This document shows positions 26,242-38,958 of a stretch of 64,000 nucleotides of DNA, piece after piece. Position numbers and translations under genes: made by a program. The notes under the pieces are model-generated. The model saw only the letters and a program-made list of their open reading frames with translations. It searched no databases and was not told the origin of the DNA. Every line of letters starts with the position of its first letter. Positions within the stretch are counted from its first letter, which is position 1. Location: the NCBI GenBank assembly GCA_022747635.1, contig JAKTNV010000003.1, forward strand, positions 52,268,857-52,332,856, given 5' to 3'. The stretch comes from Hetaerina americana (Eukaryota > Arthropoda > Insecta > Odonata > Calopterygidae).

Positions 26242-26264
26242 TATATACGTGATAATCATCAGTA

Positions 26265-27036
26265 TTTTAACCCTAGGATTAGTTTACTGCAGCCCTCCAT
26301 TCTACTCTATTTGATGTGAATTCTCTCAACCCTTGATACCTTCACTGTTTTACCTCCTTCCTAATCTGTCCTATGCACATGTCTCTTGGTCTTCCTCTGG
26401 CAATCTTCCCTTTTATTTTTCCATCTATTATAATCATAATCATTCCATTGTGCCTCAATGTATGTCCAATCCATCAATTTCTTATTTGCTGTAAAGTTCT
26501 CCATATGGTCCTATCCTCTTCTGCTCTTCTGCATACTTCCTCGTTCGTCACTTGGTCTGTCCACTTAATCTTAAGCATTCTCCTCCAGCACCATTGTTCA
26601 AAGTCTTCTATCCTTTGCTGGTCCTATTTTCCATTCTTCCAAGTCTCGGAACCGTAGAGCGCCATGCTTCACACGAAAGTCTTGACGAATTTCTTCCTTG
26701 TTTCCAGCCTTAGGTTCTTTGAAAATAGTAATTGCCTCTTCTATATGAATGCGTTCTTAGCTTGATGTTGGTCGAACTTCTTCCACCCCATGCTATGCTG
26801 TTACCCAGGTAGATGAAGGATTCCACTTGCTCTAGTTTCACCCCTCGAATTGTGATGTTTGCATTCAGCTTATCTCTTCCAAACATAAGGATTTTAGTTT
26901 TCTTCTTGTTGATTTTCATATTATTCCATTTTCAGTCTTGATCCATAGTACTTAGAAGTGCTTGCAGATCCTCTCGAGTTTCCGCCACGACTGCGAAGCC
27001 ATCTGCAAACCGGAGCATGTTGATTTCTAACATATA
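26265..27036 (-). pseudogene. LINE reverse-transcriptase fragment with stops (second LINE of the 13 kb type)
   Basis: On the minus strand, starting at 27036, the frame gives INMLRFADGFAVVAETREDL (RT catalytic box; FADG replaces the expected FADD, so the second Asp is lost). Next come MKINKKKTKILMFGR, NITIRGVKLEQVESFIYLGNSI, KKFVKTFV, stop, MALYGSETW, WCWRRMLKIKWTDQVTNEEV, WIGHTLRHNG and a basic KIARGRPR tail. At least four in-frame stops interrupt it. The motif order matches the fragment at 13.2 kb, but identity is low, so this is a different family of the same clade. The 5' end is truncated at a TG/TA microsatellite, and the 3' end lies near 26265. Confidence 0.85.
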
Positions 27037-27132
27037 CGTGTGTGTGTAGGTATACAGTGACAGTTTCTCTATATTTATACATATTATACACACACACACA
27101 TATATATAAATATATATGCACACACACATAAA
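27037..27132. repeat. Mixed (TG)n/(TA)n/(CA)n microsatellite
   Basis: TGTGTGTG, TATATA and CACACA blocks directly abutting the truncated 5' end of the LINE fragment. Confidence 0.8.
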
Positions 27133-27299
27133 CATTATTATATACCCTTCCATTCTCTCTCCCTCACTATTAAAAATAAAAAAGGAAAAATACAGGCCGA
27201 ACATCCGCCATAAAGCGCAAGCAAAAATTAAAATAAAGAGAAGATCCGCGGGAGCGGACAGAGGGGACACCTTTACGGAAAAAAACAAAAGAACGAAAT

Positions 27300-28060
27300 A
27301 AAAAAAGGCGAATACCGACCCGCCGGAAAATAACCATCACTCTCTTTCAGCCTCCATCCGCCCCCACCTTCACCCATGGGACGCCTGAAAATTTTTGGCA
27401 GCCCGCGTTACCATCGCCCACTCTCTTCCTTCACCCGACGTCATACAGAAACAAATGACGCGTTAAAATGCTAATGGGGCGAGAGAAAGAGAGGGGATAC
27501 TATGGGGATTGTTGCGAAGGAGGGTGAGGAGGGGCAATGAAAATGCTCGGGGGAAAGTGGCGGTGCCGTGGTGAGGTACGGTGGAATGGGGTGTCGACCG
27601 CGGTCGTGTGACGGCTTGAGGATTTTTGGTGAACGGTCGGGAGGAGGCAGGAGCCCTGCGGAAAACGAAAGAGGGTGTTAGTCCAGATTTGAGATGATAA
27701 GGATAGTGGACTTTGGGAAGGATGCTGTTACCGTCTATTTGGGCATAGATGTGACTAATTGGCGGGAAGGGGGCTATTGGGGTTTTTGATCGACAGGGAA
27801 TCTCTGGAGAGTCATGATTGAACGCTGGGGTAAGGAGCGAAGGGAATACCGTTAGATGCCCACTGAGGATAGAGATGACTACTGTTTGGAGCCGAGGTCG
27901 AGGGAGGAAATGGAGGGGGAATTTTCTCGTAAATATTTTAAATTTGAGTTATTGTAGCGTTCAGGGGGCCGTTTGTTGGCTTAAGGAAGGGTGATAAAAA
28001 GAGGTGGAAGGTGAAGGAAGGGTATCTTGATGGATGGGGACTCTGTTTTTGACACGACGC
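27300..28060. other. GC-rich, purine-biased island
   Basis: G-rich plus strand with GGGG/GAGG runs and CpGs. No frame longer than background and no recognised domain. Confidence 0.4.
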
Positions 28061-28829
28061 ATTCTGTGAACAACCACCCTTATTTACTTGATTTGATCAT
28101 CTTAAAGCCCACTGACGATATGAAATTTTTTTCTTTAAAAATGCATAGCGTCGTATAAGGGCTTTATCATATATAAGGTCTTAAGAGTGAAAGAGTAATG
28201 GTGTGCCCCTAAGGAGGAAACTTTGTGTAATAAATGGTGTCTTAGAGATGCACAGACAATATTTTTCGTCGTTCAATCATGTGATGCGAAATATGTGCAT
28301 TGATTTAAAAACGTCATGTTTTTCGAAGAGATTAATTGGCTAATTAAAAACGCGTCGTATTTTGTGAAATTAATTGGATTGATGCTCAGCCCTTTATCTT
28401 CGGAATTATATCTTAACATAAGTCAACAACAGAAAATGGTAGCCTGGAAGAAGTGTGTCATACGGTACGTGTGATAAACATTACATCGTTCTTAAATCAT
28501 TACTAACAATACATTATTGAATAAGACAATGAGTTATCCGCCGACTATTAAAATGAAATTGAATATCCAAAATGAGTATTGAAGATAACTTTGTCAAAAT
28601 ATTGACAAATTTTATAAACAATATTGTGTTATTATCATTTATAATGGCCAAACATGACAATCCATGAGAAGTTTGCGGCTAGAGGCAACACAAACTAAAC
28701 CTTAAATTGAAACAAAAGCACCTTAAGTCATAAAGATTCCTTATAATTTCGTGACGTGGCGTCAAAAACCCTAAAAAATACCTTAGGAACTCAATCCTAT
28801 GCGTAGCTATATTAAATAGTGCGTACCTA
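28061..28829. other. AT-rich DNA, nothing recognised
   Basis: No supported feature. Confidence 0.5.
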
Positions 28830-29345
28830 CGGATAGAAGTGTGTAGAGAAGCGGGTAGTGATAAAACAACGGGAAAGAATGGTAAAGGGTTGAAGGGATA
28901 GTACAAGAGATATGCGAAGTCATACGAATCGGAGGGCCGTTCGAGAGCAACGGGTAGCGGGGGAACGTGGGAAGGCTGGGAGAGTGGGGATTTGGAGAAC
29001 GTAATGACAAGAGGGGTGTCACCCTCGCTAGTCCTCGGCGAGGGGAAAAGTATGGGGGACACCATTTCATCACCCCTCCCGCCCGAAGGAGATTGAGTAT
29101 GGGTGGTATATTTTTTAGGAATCGTGGGCGTGGAGATATACGGAGACAGGGAAACGAGGTATCAGTCAGATTTGAATGCGGGGTTGAGGCCTCTTCTGGC
29201 GGGGAAATATCGGCCCAGGGTAAAGATGTGAAGGAGGAGGGTGGTTGGCGCGGCACCGCGACGCCTGGGCGCGGTTGAGGATGGCGTGGGTGCGGGCGGG
29301 CTCGAGCGGAGGGGACGGCACGCTACGCACCAGTGAGACCTTTAT
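28830..29345. other. GC-rich, purine-biased island
   Basis: G+A-rich plus strand with CpGs. The 149-residue minus frame 28807-29256 is Pro/Ser-rich and domain-free, and is judged a composition artefact. Confidence 0.4.
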
Positions 29346-31479
29346 GGGAAGGTAGTTTAAAGGTACATTTTATCACCAGGATTCACCAGAAAAAAAATAA
29401 CTCTTTCCGCTTTTGAGAGAATCCCCAAGGCTTTGCCTACAAAATAGAAGGCGTCTTCCTTTCCATTTCAGAACCATTTTTCAAAGAAAGAAGGCAAGCG
29501 GGGGAAAAAGAGAGAGAGGAAAATTGTTCGTAAATGAATCGCATGTTGTTTTCTTGTTTTGAGAACCTTATTTTAGTCTCTCAGAATTTTTTTCACCACT
29601 TCACTCACCTCGCTTAACCTTGACCATATAATATTTAGAAAATTAAAATATTTTAAAATCTTAAAAAGGCTATAACATACCGGCCCCATTATTAACCTTT
29701 CTAGATTCGTTGTTGAGCGTTCATAAAATGGAAAAATATTTTTATTTAGAGTTTTAATATAAGGAAATAAATTGATAAGATTTGTTTTTTTTTCGTTATT
29801 TTATCCGGAATATATGAGGAAATACCCAAGATTATCTTGTTATACCAGTCACAAAAGGATGTATTTACTGGGCAATTTATCTGAAAAAGCAATGAAGTTA
29901 TTTAGAATAGTCCAATGATATTGCAATAAGCTGCATAATATCCAAAGGGTGTTGTTTATCAATTTTCCAAATACTCCCATCTTTCTCTTTTTGCTATGTA
30001 ACGTGTAACACCTACCATTTTTGGAAATGGTTTTTACGAAAATCGCCAATTCTCCCATAGGATTTAAAGTATATGATCTTTGGCTGCTCGCTTTGATACG
30101 TGTTGGTGTTGTATTTCATTTGATGTGATAGTGGAAGAAAAAATATTGACAATCGTTTAACTGCTTCTGGTGAGTCGGGTGTTTGACTGGCATGTGAGAA
30201 ATAACGGAACCCATCCCTCAGAGTGATTTCATCCCTGCGTCAGCGAAACCGCACGCGTGCCGAAGACCTCTTCAACCTTTTAGATTGATTGTGTTTATTT
30301 TATTTTTCCAAAAACACTCGGCCATATTTTTCCAAAAAATACAGCAAAAAAATCCGATCGCAATGAATACTTTAATTTTCGACTGGACCATCTTTCATTT
30401 TTTCAGATACTTAGATACCTGCCTACATAATAAACTTAATTTCTTTCAGCACTAGAAAGGCTAGAATCGGCAGAGTGGTAATTTTGACAGTTTCTTTAAT
30501 TCATTTCGTCAATTCATATAAATATTAGTTTCTTCGTGAATCCAACTGATTAAAGTCTAACACCCACATTTAAATTGAACTTTTTCTCTCTTTGATTGTT
30601 TAAGAAATATTCGCTAATATATAACTTAAAGCTCCAAAATCGGTCATCTTGGCTGCCATTGTTGTTTCATTAATTCATTCTTCATATTTATTCCATGTTT
30701 CTAAAAAATCATTTCTGTCGCTGTATTTTGTTTTTTAGTTAATATTTTTTAGATACCTTGACGAGTTACTAATACTTTATTGAATATTTTTCCTCCTTTA
30801 TCTGTACAGAAAGAGATTCCAGGTTCAATATAATGATTTTCAAGAGTAAATATTTCAGATTGATCTTAATAAGAACAACGAGCTTTATATCATTACTGAG
30901 GAGAATAATTCCATAGTTGAATTGAGTAAGAATAAGTGTTTATTGAAGAATCTTTATCGTGTTAAGTTCGCTGCCTTCCAGTTTTACTTAAAACATTACA
31001 GAGTACTCTAATTCTTTGCACTGTATTTCCTGCCTTTTCCTCATTTTATAATTTCCCTGAATTTGTAACCGTGTTTCGAAATTGAACATAATAACATGCA
31101 ATGTAACGTAGGTTTCTCAATATTGACTTTCCTGCTGTTTTTCGTGCTGAATTTACATTTATGGTACCATTTAGACGACAAAGTTTCTCAATGTTTTCCT
31201 TTGGTTTTCATTGATATTTCGTTTTGGTCGTTTAACAAGATAAATAAGGAAAGAACCTGATACTGATTCATCTCATTCATTTGTATCGAATAACCTCAGT
31301 CTCAGGCAGTTATCATCGTGACCATGTGCCAAAATTTTCTTTCACTTATCGAAATATTACCCCGTGTTTCATTGGATTTATGAAATCGTGTGTGCATGCT
31401 AAACTTGGAAAAAAGTTATTGCTAATAAAGCAAGTGACTCTGCAGTCCTGTATTAATTTTTCTCGCGTTTTCCTCTTAT
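29346..31479. other. AT-rich DNA, nothing recognised
   Basis: Long AT-rich stretch without repeats, TIRs or motifs that I could identify. Confidence 0.5.
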
Positions 31480-32470
31480 TTCCTCCAATCGTGTAGGTGC
31501 TCGGTAACAGTCGAACAAATCGCCATCTTCACCCGCAACGGAAGCAGCTACGTCATTTCGGAAACGATCCCTCAAAGCTGCTTCCCCCGTCCGAGGTGCA
31601 TGGGTGGAGGGAGGCGGCACACCGAGCCTGGAAATAAGGTTCCTCACCCTCCAATCGTCCCCACCCTCCGATCGAAACTGGGACGGATCCAAAGCTTTAA
31701 TTTGGGCGGCTTCCTCACGGGCATTGATTCCGGAGATGAAGGCGGCGGTGTTTTCGGCTGAATGCGCCGTGTTAATGCATTTAATTATTGGTCAAGGTCG
31801 CAATCAGGAGCGAATGGGTGGTAGGGGTAGCCGGCGAGAGAGCGCCGAATATAAAAGCGAGGAATGCTAAAAGTGTTTATCCGGTCGACCCCGTCCCTTC
31901 AACTCCGCTAGTACCAGGGAGAGCAGGAGGGGGGTTGGATAGGGAGATTTTCACCCGCAAACCGGGAAGAAAAAAAACTACGGCCGCTGGGATGACGATA
32001 TTAGATTCGCGGATGAAAAACTCGGGCTCTTTCGAAAGGCGAACGGGTAGAACAAATGCGACTCGAAAACGATATGGGACTCGGATGATGTGGGAGGGTG
32101 GGGGGAACGTGGGTAAAGAGAGATCGATGGGAAACGCATTAGAAGGAGGGAATACGTACGGCAACAGTGGGGGCAAGACGAGGCGTTGTAGGAAGGTTGG
32201 GGGAGGGGAGAGTTATGCGCTTCGTTAGGGATAAAGGTCGTGGAGGAAGAGGAGGGGGGAAGGTTGTGATAGCGCAGGTGGGTGCGAAGGATAAGAGGGA
32301 GAGAGTTAGAGAGGGAGAGGGATGATTTGCGAGGGGGTAAGGGGTTACTGGAGGATACGACCGGAAGCGTACGGTAGGAAATGGGGAGGAAGCCGTGGTG
32401 GGATGAGTCGGCACGGCGACCAACCCACGGACGGCCCTCGCGGACTCATCGGCTCATCTGCTGATTGACC
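31480..32470. other. GC-rich, purine-biased CpG island
   Basis: The largest GC-rich block of the window. About 31900-32400 is very G+A rich (GGGAGG, GGGGG). Open frames on both strands (for example 31788-32228 plus) have no domains. Possible promoter or first-exon region of an unrecognised host gene; no splice pair could be defended. Confidence 0.45.
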
Positions 32471-33890
32471 GCGTCGATTCGACAAAAAAAGGATATCGTT
32501 TTGGCCACATCAATCAATTTTTTTGACCGTAAATTCGAAATTTTCGGTCGACGTTCAAGAGGTATTACCAGAATAAGTGCGTCGTAATTGGAGACGGTCT
32601 TGGTAGGTTGAAATTTTCCGTAAAACTGCGGGGGAAGGCCTAGGGTGGGATCGTGTGAAGTCACCCCCTTGTTCTTCGTCACTCTTCGGCTCTCCTACGA
32701 ATGAAAAAAAATAAGGAACCATGTGTCATTCTCGTGGGAGAAATTTGCCCAAACATTTTCAGAACGGATAGACCATAGATTTTTCACCTCCCTTGCAAGT
32801 AAATACATCCGTGTACTTAAATGTTTAGAGAAGTATCAAGCCGATAAAAATATTCGGCTCTACGTCTACTTTCCTTGAAAAATTTCAATTTTCAAGCCGA
32901 AAGTCTTGATTCGCAAATAAAACCTCTTCAGTTCCACGTATTTACTCATCGATCACGCAGCCTCGTTATCCTTTTCAACACGCGAGGCTGGAGCTAACAA
33001 TTCACTCTTTTCCCCTTAATAAATGTACTTCCTCAGCTCACTGCCGTCATCACTCACTTTCAACACTAACAATATTTAGCAAAAACCTGAGGCATATTCA
33101 TCCCAGATCAAATTAATGGCTACAAAATTGGGAAGAAATCTAAAGGCTAATTAATCATTTAACCACCTTTATGCTATCTCGTATACTAATTATTTCTCCA
33201 TATATCTTCATTTCACTTTTCAATTTCGAACGATTTATGATTTTCGGCCTTCATAATCATTCATCCTTCTGAGTTTTATTTTAGGAATGTGTTTAATTTT
33301 ATAAATAATAAAAACTACACGAAATATTTCTAAACACATTCCAAATAATAGCAATTTTTGTTGTTATTTTCACCACGACTTTATCCGTCTTTCCTATGGG
33401 ATGCAAAGATCAACTGTACCCTTATTTTATAAGTAATGTAAATTTGGAATTCAATTGTATGTGTTTTTTTAATGTATATCTCCTTTATGAGTCATAAAAT
33501 TTCTCTCACATATAATATGATCAAAATGGCAAACTGACTATTATTTTCTGTTCAACGGAATCATTAGTGATAATTTCCTGTTTTTTATAAGCGAGCATGT
33601 TTTATTGTGATTTTTGAAATGGATTAAATTTTCAATATCAAAAACAAAACATAATTCCATCAGATGGGTTTTTTTTCGTGGCATCGTCACAATGATACAA
33701 ACATATGAATCAAGTCCTCCAAGTTACATCTAAAACTATTTCTTTTATTGTGTTTTAATTAGACGATAAATCAGTTTGTTTTATTATCGTTGGGGTTCAT
33801 CTTACATTGAGATTTAAGATATAAATTCATATCATCCTTCTTCAAAATCTTAAAGTCATAACATAATAAAATTTATACCCGTGTTATATA
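32471..33890. other. AT-rich DNA, nothing recognised
   Basis: No supported feature up to the LINE-A tail at 33891. Confidence 0.5.
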
Positions 33891-35330
33891 TATCTACATC
33901 TACATCTACATAATACCCCGCAAGCCGCCGCAAGGGCGTGTGGCGGGGGGTGTTAGGTCACCAACCGTAAAAACGAAAAATACCACATGCAAAAAACAAC
34001 ACGGAAAATTACACCCCAGCAGCGCACACACTCATGCAAAACTCCCTCCATCCAATACTCATGCAAACACATACACCGCAAAACAACAAAAAACTGCACC
34101 CCAGGATACAGCACCAAAGCCATCCTACAACACGCAAGCCAGGACACAACAAGCAAGAATGTGAAACATCACTACCACATGAAAATGCACCACAAAACAC
34201 TCAACCCCCCAAAGAGACAGTAAAAGGAAGGGAATTCGACCCAACGTTGCAGGTAGCAGGAATTTCCCCCCGCCGGGAGGGAAGAGGGACTGAAAGGGAA
34301 ACTTAAAAACAGATGAACAGAACACGAATGATGTCATGCGGAAAGAATGGGTTATTATAACAAAACACATAAGGTTAGTGGAAGAGCATGCATTTAAATA
34401 CGACTAATTATTTTTTAGACACTGAGGGTGGCAAGTGGAATTTTTACTATCTATAATCCTACAGTTGCTATCCCGTATTGTCCGTGGGAAGAAGGAGTCC
34501 TTGAGTCGGCTAGTCCTGGCATCTATTTCCCGAATTTTATATGCATGATCCAAGCGACCAATGTATGTAGGAGTACGAATAATCTGCGAGACCTCGGTGC
34601 TGAAACATGCGGATCTGAATTTATTTAATAATTTCAGTCTTGCATTGAATCGTCTCTCTTCTAATGATTCCCACCCCAAATCCATGAGCATTTCGGTAAC
34701 GCTTTGCGTTTTATCGTAGGAATTTTTTACAAAACGGGCTGCCCGGCGTTGAACCTTCTCAATTTCCCGAATGAGACCTTTTTCACTCGGGTCCCACACG
34801 CTGCATGCGTATTCTAAATGAGGCCTTACAAGAGCGTGGTAACAACGTTCCTTGACCTTTGAGTCACTTTTGCCGACAATGCGTCTAATGAATCCCAATT
34901 TTTTATTTGCTTGACCGCAGACTTTACGTATGTGAGTCCCCCAAGTTAAGTCTTTAGTGAATGTGACACCTAGGTATTTTACCGTATCAACTACTGCTAG
35001 GTCACCTCCAGCTAATTTGTAAGCAAATCCCGTTGATCTTTTAAAGAAATTTATCACTGAACATTTATTATAATTTAGAGTCAATCCCCAGTTAGAACAC
35101 CATTTAGTAATGCAATCTAAATCCTGCGCTAGAATAAAACGATCCTCATCCCCAGATATCTCCCGATAGATCACCGTGTCATCCGCAAACATCCTAATGT
35201 TACTTTTCACTTCGCGGTTCAAATCGTTAACAAAAATCAAGAAAAGTAACGGCCCGATCACACTTCCCTGAGGTACCCCCGACGTGACTCGAACGCTGTC
35301 GGAACTAGCGCCATCAAGGACTACCCTCTG
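33891..35330 (-). pseudogene. LINE family A, copy 2: 5'-truncated non-LTR retrotransposon with open RT frame and complete 3' tail
   Basis: The minus-strand frame that is LINE-derived from about 35330 to its stop at 34404 encodes the second half of a reverse transcriptase. VTSGVPQGSVIGPLLFLIFV is followed by FADDT (catalytic Asp pair intact), LNYNKCSVINF, VKYLGVTFTKDLTW, LVRPHLEYACSVWDP, IEKVQRRAARFVKNSYDK, LGWESLEERR and FFPRTIRD. This order is typical of the Jockey/CR1 group. There is no stop across about 310 codons. The 3' untranslated part (about 33960-34400, A/C-rich on the plus strand) ends in a GC-rich block containing CGCAAGGGCGTGTG (plus strand), then TATTATGTAGATGTAGATGTAGATA on the minus strand, so the tail repeat is (ATGTAG)n. 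The endonuclease, fingers and first palm motifs are missing, so it is non-functional. It is directly joined at its 5' end to a SINE-1 tail. Confidence 0.9.
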
Positions 35331-35341
35331 TATATATATAT
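35331..35341. repeat. Short (TA)n linker between LINE-A and SINE-1
   Basis: Five TA units join the truncated 5' end of the LINE to the 3' tail of SINE-1, both on the minus strand. Confidence 0.7.
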
Positions 35342-35593
35342 AAAAAACCATAAACACAGTAATCAACCCGAAGGTCGGTTTAGTAGGTGAAGGTAGAGAT
35401 CACCCAGTATACGGCGTGTGAAAATTCACACATCAGGTTAGGGGGGCCAGTTCCTTTCCCTGTGCCGGTTATGGTTTCCCAGGAAGACCTGGTACCTGAA
35501 AAATCACTTGGGTGGAGCTGCAGGTGTCCAGAGTGCCTTGCCCGGGAATCGAACCCGGGACCCTCTGGTCTACCCACTGGACTACCGCGACCC
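35342..35593 (-). mobile_element. SINE-1, full-length copy
   Basis: Read on the minus strand it begins GGGTCGCGGTAGTCCAGTGG. This contains a perfect A box (TAGTCCAGTGG), followed by a perfect B box (GGTTCGATTCC) in a tRNA-like spacing. The body then matches the 52.8 kb copy: ACCTGCAGCTCCACCCAAGT, AGGTACCAGGTCTTCCTGGG, GGGAAAGGAACTGGCCCCCC, AACCTGATGTGTGAATTTTC, and the 3' end GACCTTCGGGTTGATTACTG followed by TGTTTATGGTTTTTTA. About 252 bp. Because both pol III boxes are intact, this copy might still be transcribed. The short peptide frames across it are not genes. Confidence 0.85.
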
Positions 35594-38500
35594 ATTGTCA
35601 TAAATATATGTGATGAATTTTGGCATAAATGTGACACATGTTTTGTTGTTTCTTTCTTTCCATAGTAACTCGTTTCACTTTTGTTGATTGGAAAATTTAT
35701 TTATACTTTTCCAGATAAATGTTTAAATCAAGCAATTTGTACAAGCTTTATCAAGTGGTCACTTTTTATGCTTTTAATTTTAATATTTTCACAAACCTGA
35801 GTTAAGTGTTTATTTTTCAGCGCGCGATTTAAATTTTTTTTATCAAGATGTAGCGTTTTGAAATAAAAATAAAGATAACATACCAACGAGGATAATTCTC
35901 GGTACTATATCAACATTATATTTTAAAAACGTTAGTTCCAAGTCGATGGACAAGTTGTCTCACTTAGTTATGATAATAGCATCGGTATGTACTTTTAAAT
36001 CTGTAAGTAGTCTGAAATTCACAAGTTTTAAAGTACGCTGAGTAAGTTTCAATGTTAAATAATTTACTTTTTTTATCCGATTATTAGAGTTTTAACCTTG
36101 TTTCTGGATTTCAGTCCCCCTGGTACAATTTCGTAATCGGCATTTCTGACTTACCTCGCATTGCTGCCTTAATTATAAATCAATGAGTTAATTCATTTCG
36201 CAATCTTACGTAAAAGTGAGGGGGACATCACCAACATATGATGCAATGAAACTATAAAGCAATTGGCACAATATGGTTCATAAAACATAAATCACCGCCA
36301 CTGTTTATGGATATACCCTTAAATGAAATTTCCTTTATAAAATGCTCTTTAACCACAATATACTTTATGCTTTATTTAGAAGTTGGCGAAGAAATTTCAG
36401 AAAATAATTTCGTATCAGCGGGAGGTGATATTTTTACCAAGCGGCCACCAACGTTAGGGTGCAAAAACTTCCACCGCATAATTTATTATAGTTTTCCGAG
36501 CACAGCATGTCGTTGAAAATAGATGCCATGCTAAATCTGCGCCACCACACCCGTGCACCCCCAGCGGCGCGGACCCAGCACGCTCTTTCCTTAATCCTTA
36601 CACCCGAGGGTGCCTTCCTTCCCAAGCACCCTTTCCTCATTTCCTAGGTACTCATATCTTTGGAACGTTTCCTCGTCATATCCCCAGAAGGAGTTCACCT
36701 CTTCAGAGATGATGCTGCTTGCAAGTATTGGTGACATCCAAGAATCCATCGGAAAGCAGTGGAGGGTATTATTGGATACACCTACAGCTTGCATCAATAT
36801 CACACTTGTGCACAATGCGTTTTTATTAACGGAATTGAAAAGGTATTTTCTGGGAGCACTGATACCAATGCATTTTTATTTTCATATTTATAAAGCCGTC
36901 AACGTAGCCATTATTATGATATCTTCTTATATATGATATATTCTTACCCAATGTACCATTTCATTTTTATTAGGTCTCCGAGACCTTCCTTTTTTGTATG
37001 CCCTACTAAAACCCTATAATTGTAGCAATAGGTGAGAAAAAGATACCAAATAATTAACTGTCTTCGACATAGGACTTTTATCACATTTATCTCCGCCCTC
37101 TAAGATCCCATCTATCGTTTTTTGCGCAAAACTAGTTTAAATCGCAAATATTTGATCCCTCAGTCTCCTAAGGCTGTTGATATAGGTACAGAGAAGAACT
37201 CTTCTAAAAATCAAAAGAGTTTAAACATTTATAATTTAATAGTTGTTCGTCGCAAGAAATGTTACGTAAGGGAATTTTTAAAAGTGTATGATTCCGTACA
37301 ATTATTTTCCAGCTTAATTAATAATTTTTTTAAATAAACCTTTGTTTTCATAACTGAGTCCATGCCATGAGTGCACAATATCAACCTGAAGATTAATTTT
37401 AAAGCTGAGTGTGTGCCACGTGCCGTTAATAGAATATCACATTTCTCCTCGCAACACGAAGGCTACTATTGTCGTCCACTCCTTTTTAAGTTTCATCATT
37501 TAATATATACGGGTTCATTCAAACGTTTCCGGTCGTTTGGGAGTGCGTGAATTGATGGAGACTGCAAGAGGAGATGAGAGAAATGATACGTTTGCGTTAG
37601 CGTCCGCTGAAAGGCGGCCAATTTTACGCGCCTTTTACGTCCCATCTAACTGGCGGTTCCTCTCAACTTAATGCTCCCCCTCATATAATGCCGGCGTGGG
37701 AATTGGACAGAGTTGCAAAAACACGACCACTCCCTAGAATTGAATTCATGTTGTCACAGTTTGACGTAAGGCCATCACACCTAACAGATACTCTCGGTAA
37801 CAAGTGGTCGCGCTCCTAGGATTTTCGGTCAATGACCACTTTTAAATGCAAACAAATAGATTAATGGAAGTCCATTTTTAAAAAATGAATCGGAGTGTGA
37901 ATTGTTCCGCCAAAATTTACCGATCACATTTATCTTGAGTGAAAATTTTGGTTAGCATAACGTGAGACTCTAGCATAAAAGAAACACTCCAAATGCAGTA
38001 AGCAAATGTAAATGTGTATTCACTCAAAAGTAATACTTGTATCTCTTTAGATATGTGAGATTAATTTGAAATTGTTACGCCAAAATATGTTATCTGCGTT
38101 GTTTTTCATGGATAAGCTAGTTAATCGAAGTAGATTTTGTGAAATCCCTGAAAACACTTGTCGCCTTGTCGACTTATGAGATTTTTGTTCAATATACACC
38201 AGTTTTGCAAACTTTATTGCCTCCTGCTCATAATAGTCTCAACTTACTTACTTCCTTCGTCCATAATGTCTTTCCATTTATTTTTTCTAGCACAAAAAAA
38301 TACCTTTAATATTTTCTTATGATCACCTGCATACAATTTTTCTCTACTCTTCCAATCACCGTGCCAAATCAAACGCTATCTAAGAGTTATTCCTTCATAT
38401 TTATTTTTATCAGGGTCATGAATTTCCATTTATATGCTCACTCACTCATTAAAATATTCTAATTTGTATTTATCCCCATTCTAAGGGACACTTTTTTTAA

Positions 38501-38957
38501 AACCGCCGGACAAGCGAGCCTCAAGGGGATTTTCTGTCCATGATTTTACTTAAATCCTTTATTTGTCTTTAATCTTGTCTTTATCTATCACAGTAATATG
38601 TTTCAATCTTTCTTTCCCATATTTTTTACTATCATCTTAGTGTATTCATTCGATTGATATAAAATATTTCACCTAGAGTACTTTTGTACATATCATTCAA
38701 GTATTTAAATCAACTTTACGAGATCCTAAGAATTTCATTACTTAAGACGATATCTATTTTCATTTTCATTTTTTAATGCCTCCCATTATTTTTGGTATTA
38801 GTCGGAGACGGCTGACTCATTCACCAACAATTAAAATCAATTCTAGTCTAACTAGTAGAACTTTGTGAAATACAAGACATATCAATAAATGTAAAGCCTC
38901 TTGTGTGAGGGAAAGTTCTATCTTTTAATCTATCTCTCTCTCTCTTTAAATGTATAT
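35594..38957. other. AT-rich DNA, nothing recognised
   Basis: A weakly GC-richer patch lies at 36490-36640. The 108-residue plus frame 36610-36936 and its minus-strand neighbours have no known motif. No element ends were identified. Confidence 0.5.
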
Positions 38958-38958
38958 A

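Noticed and set aside
35331..35366. N-terminal residues of the long minus-strand frame ending at 34404
   Set aside because: The first residues come from the SINE-1 tail and TA linker, not from the LINE; the apparent start codon is an artefact of the junction.
35537..35593. Possible functional tRNA gene
   Set aside because: The A and B boxes belong to a SINE with a 250-bp shared body; the stems do not form a proper cloverleaf that I can defend and no terminator T-run follows the head.
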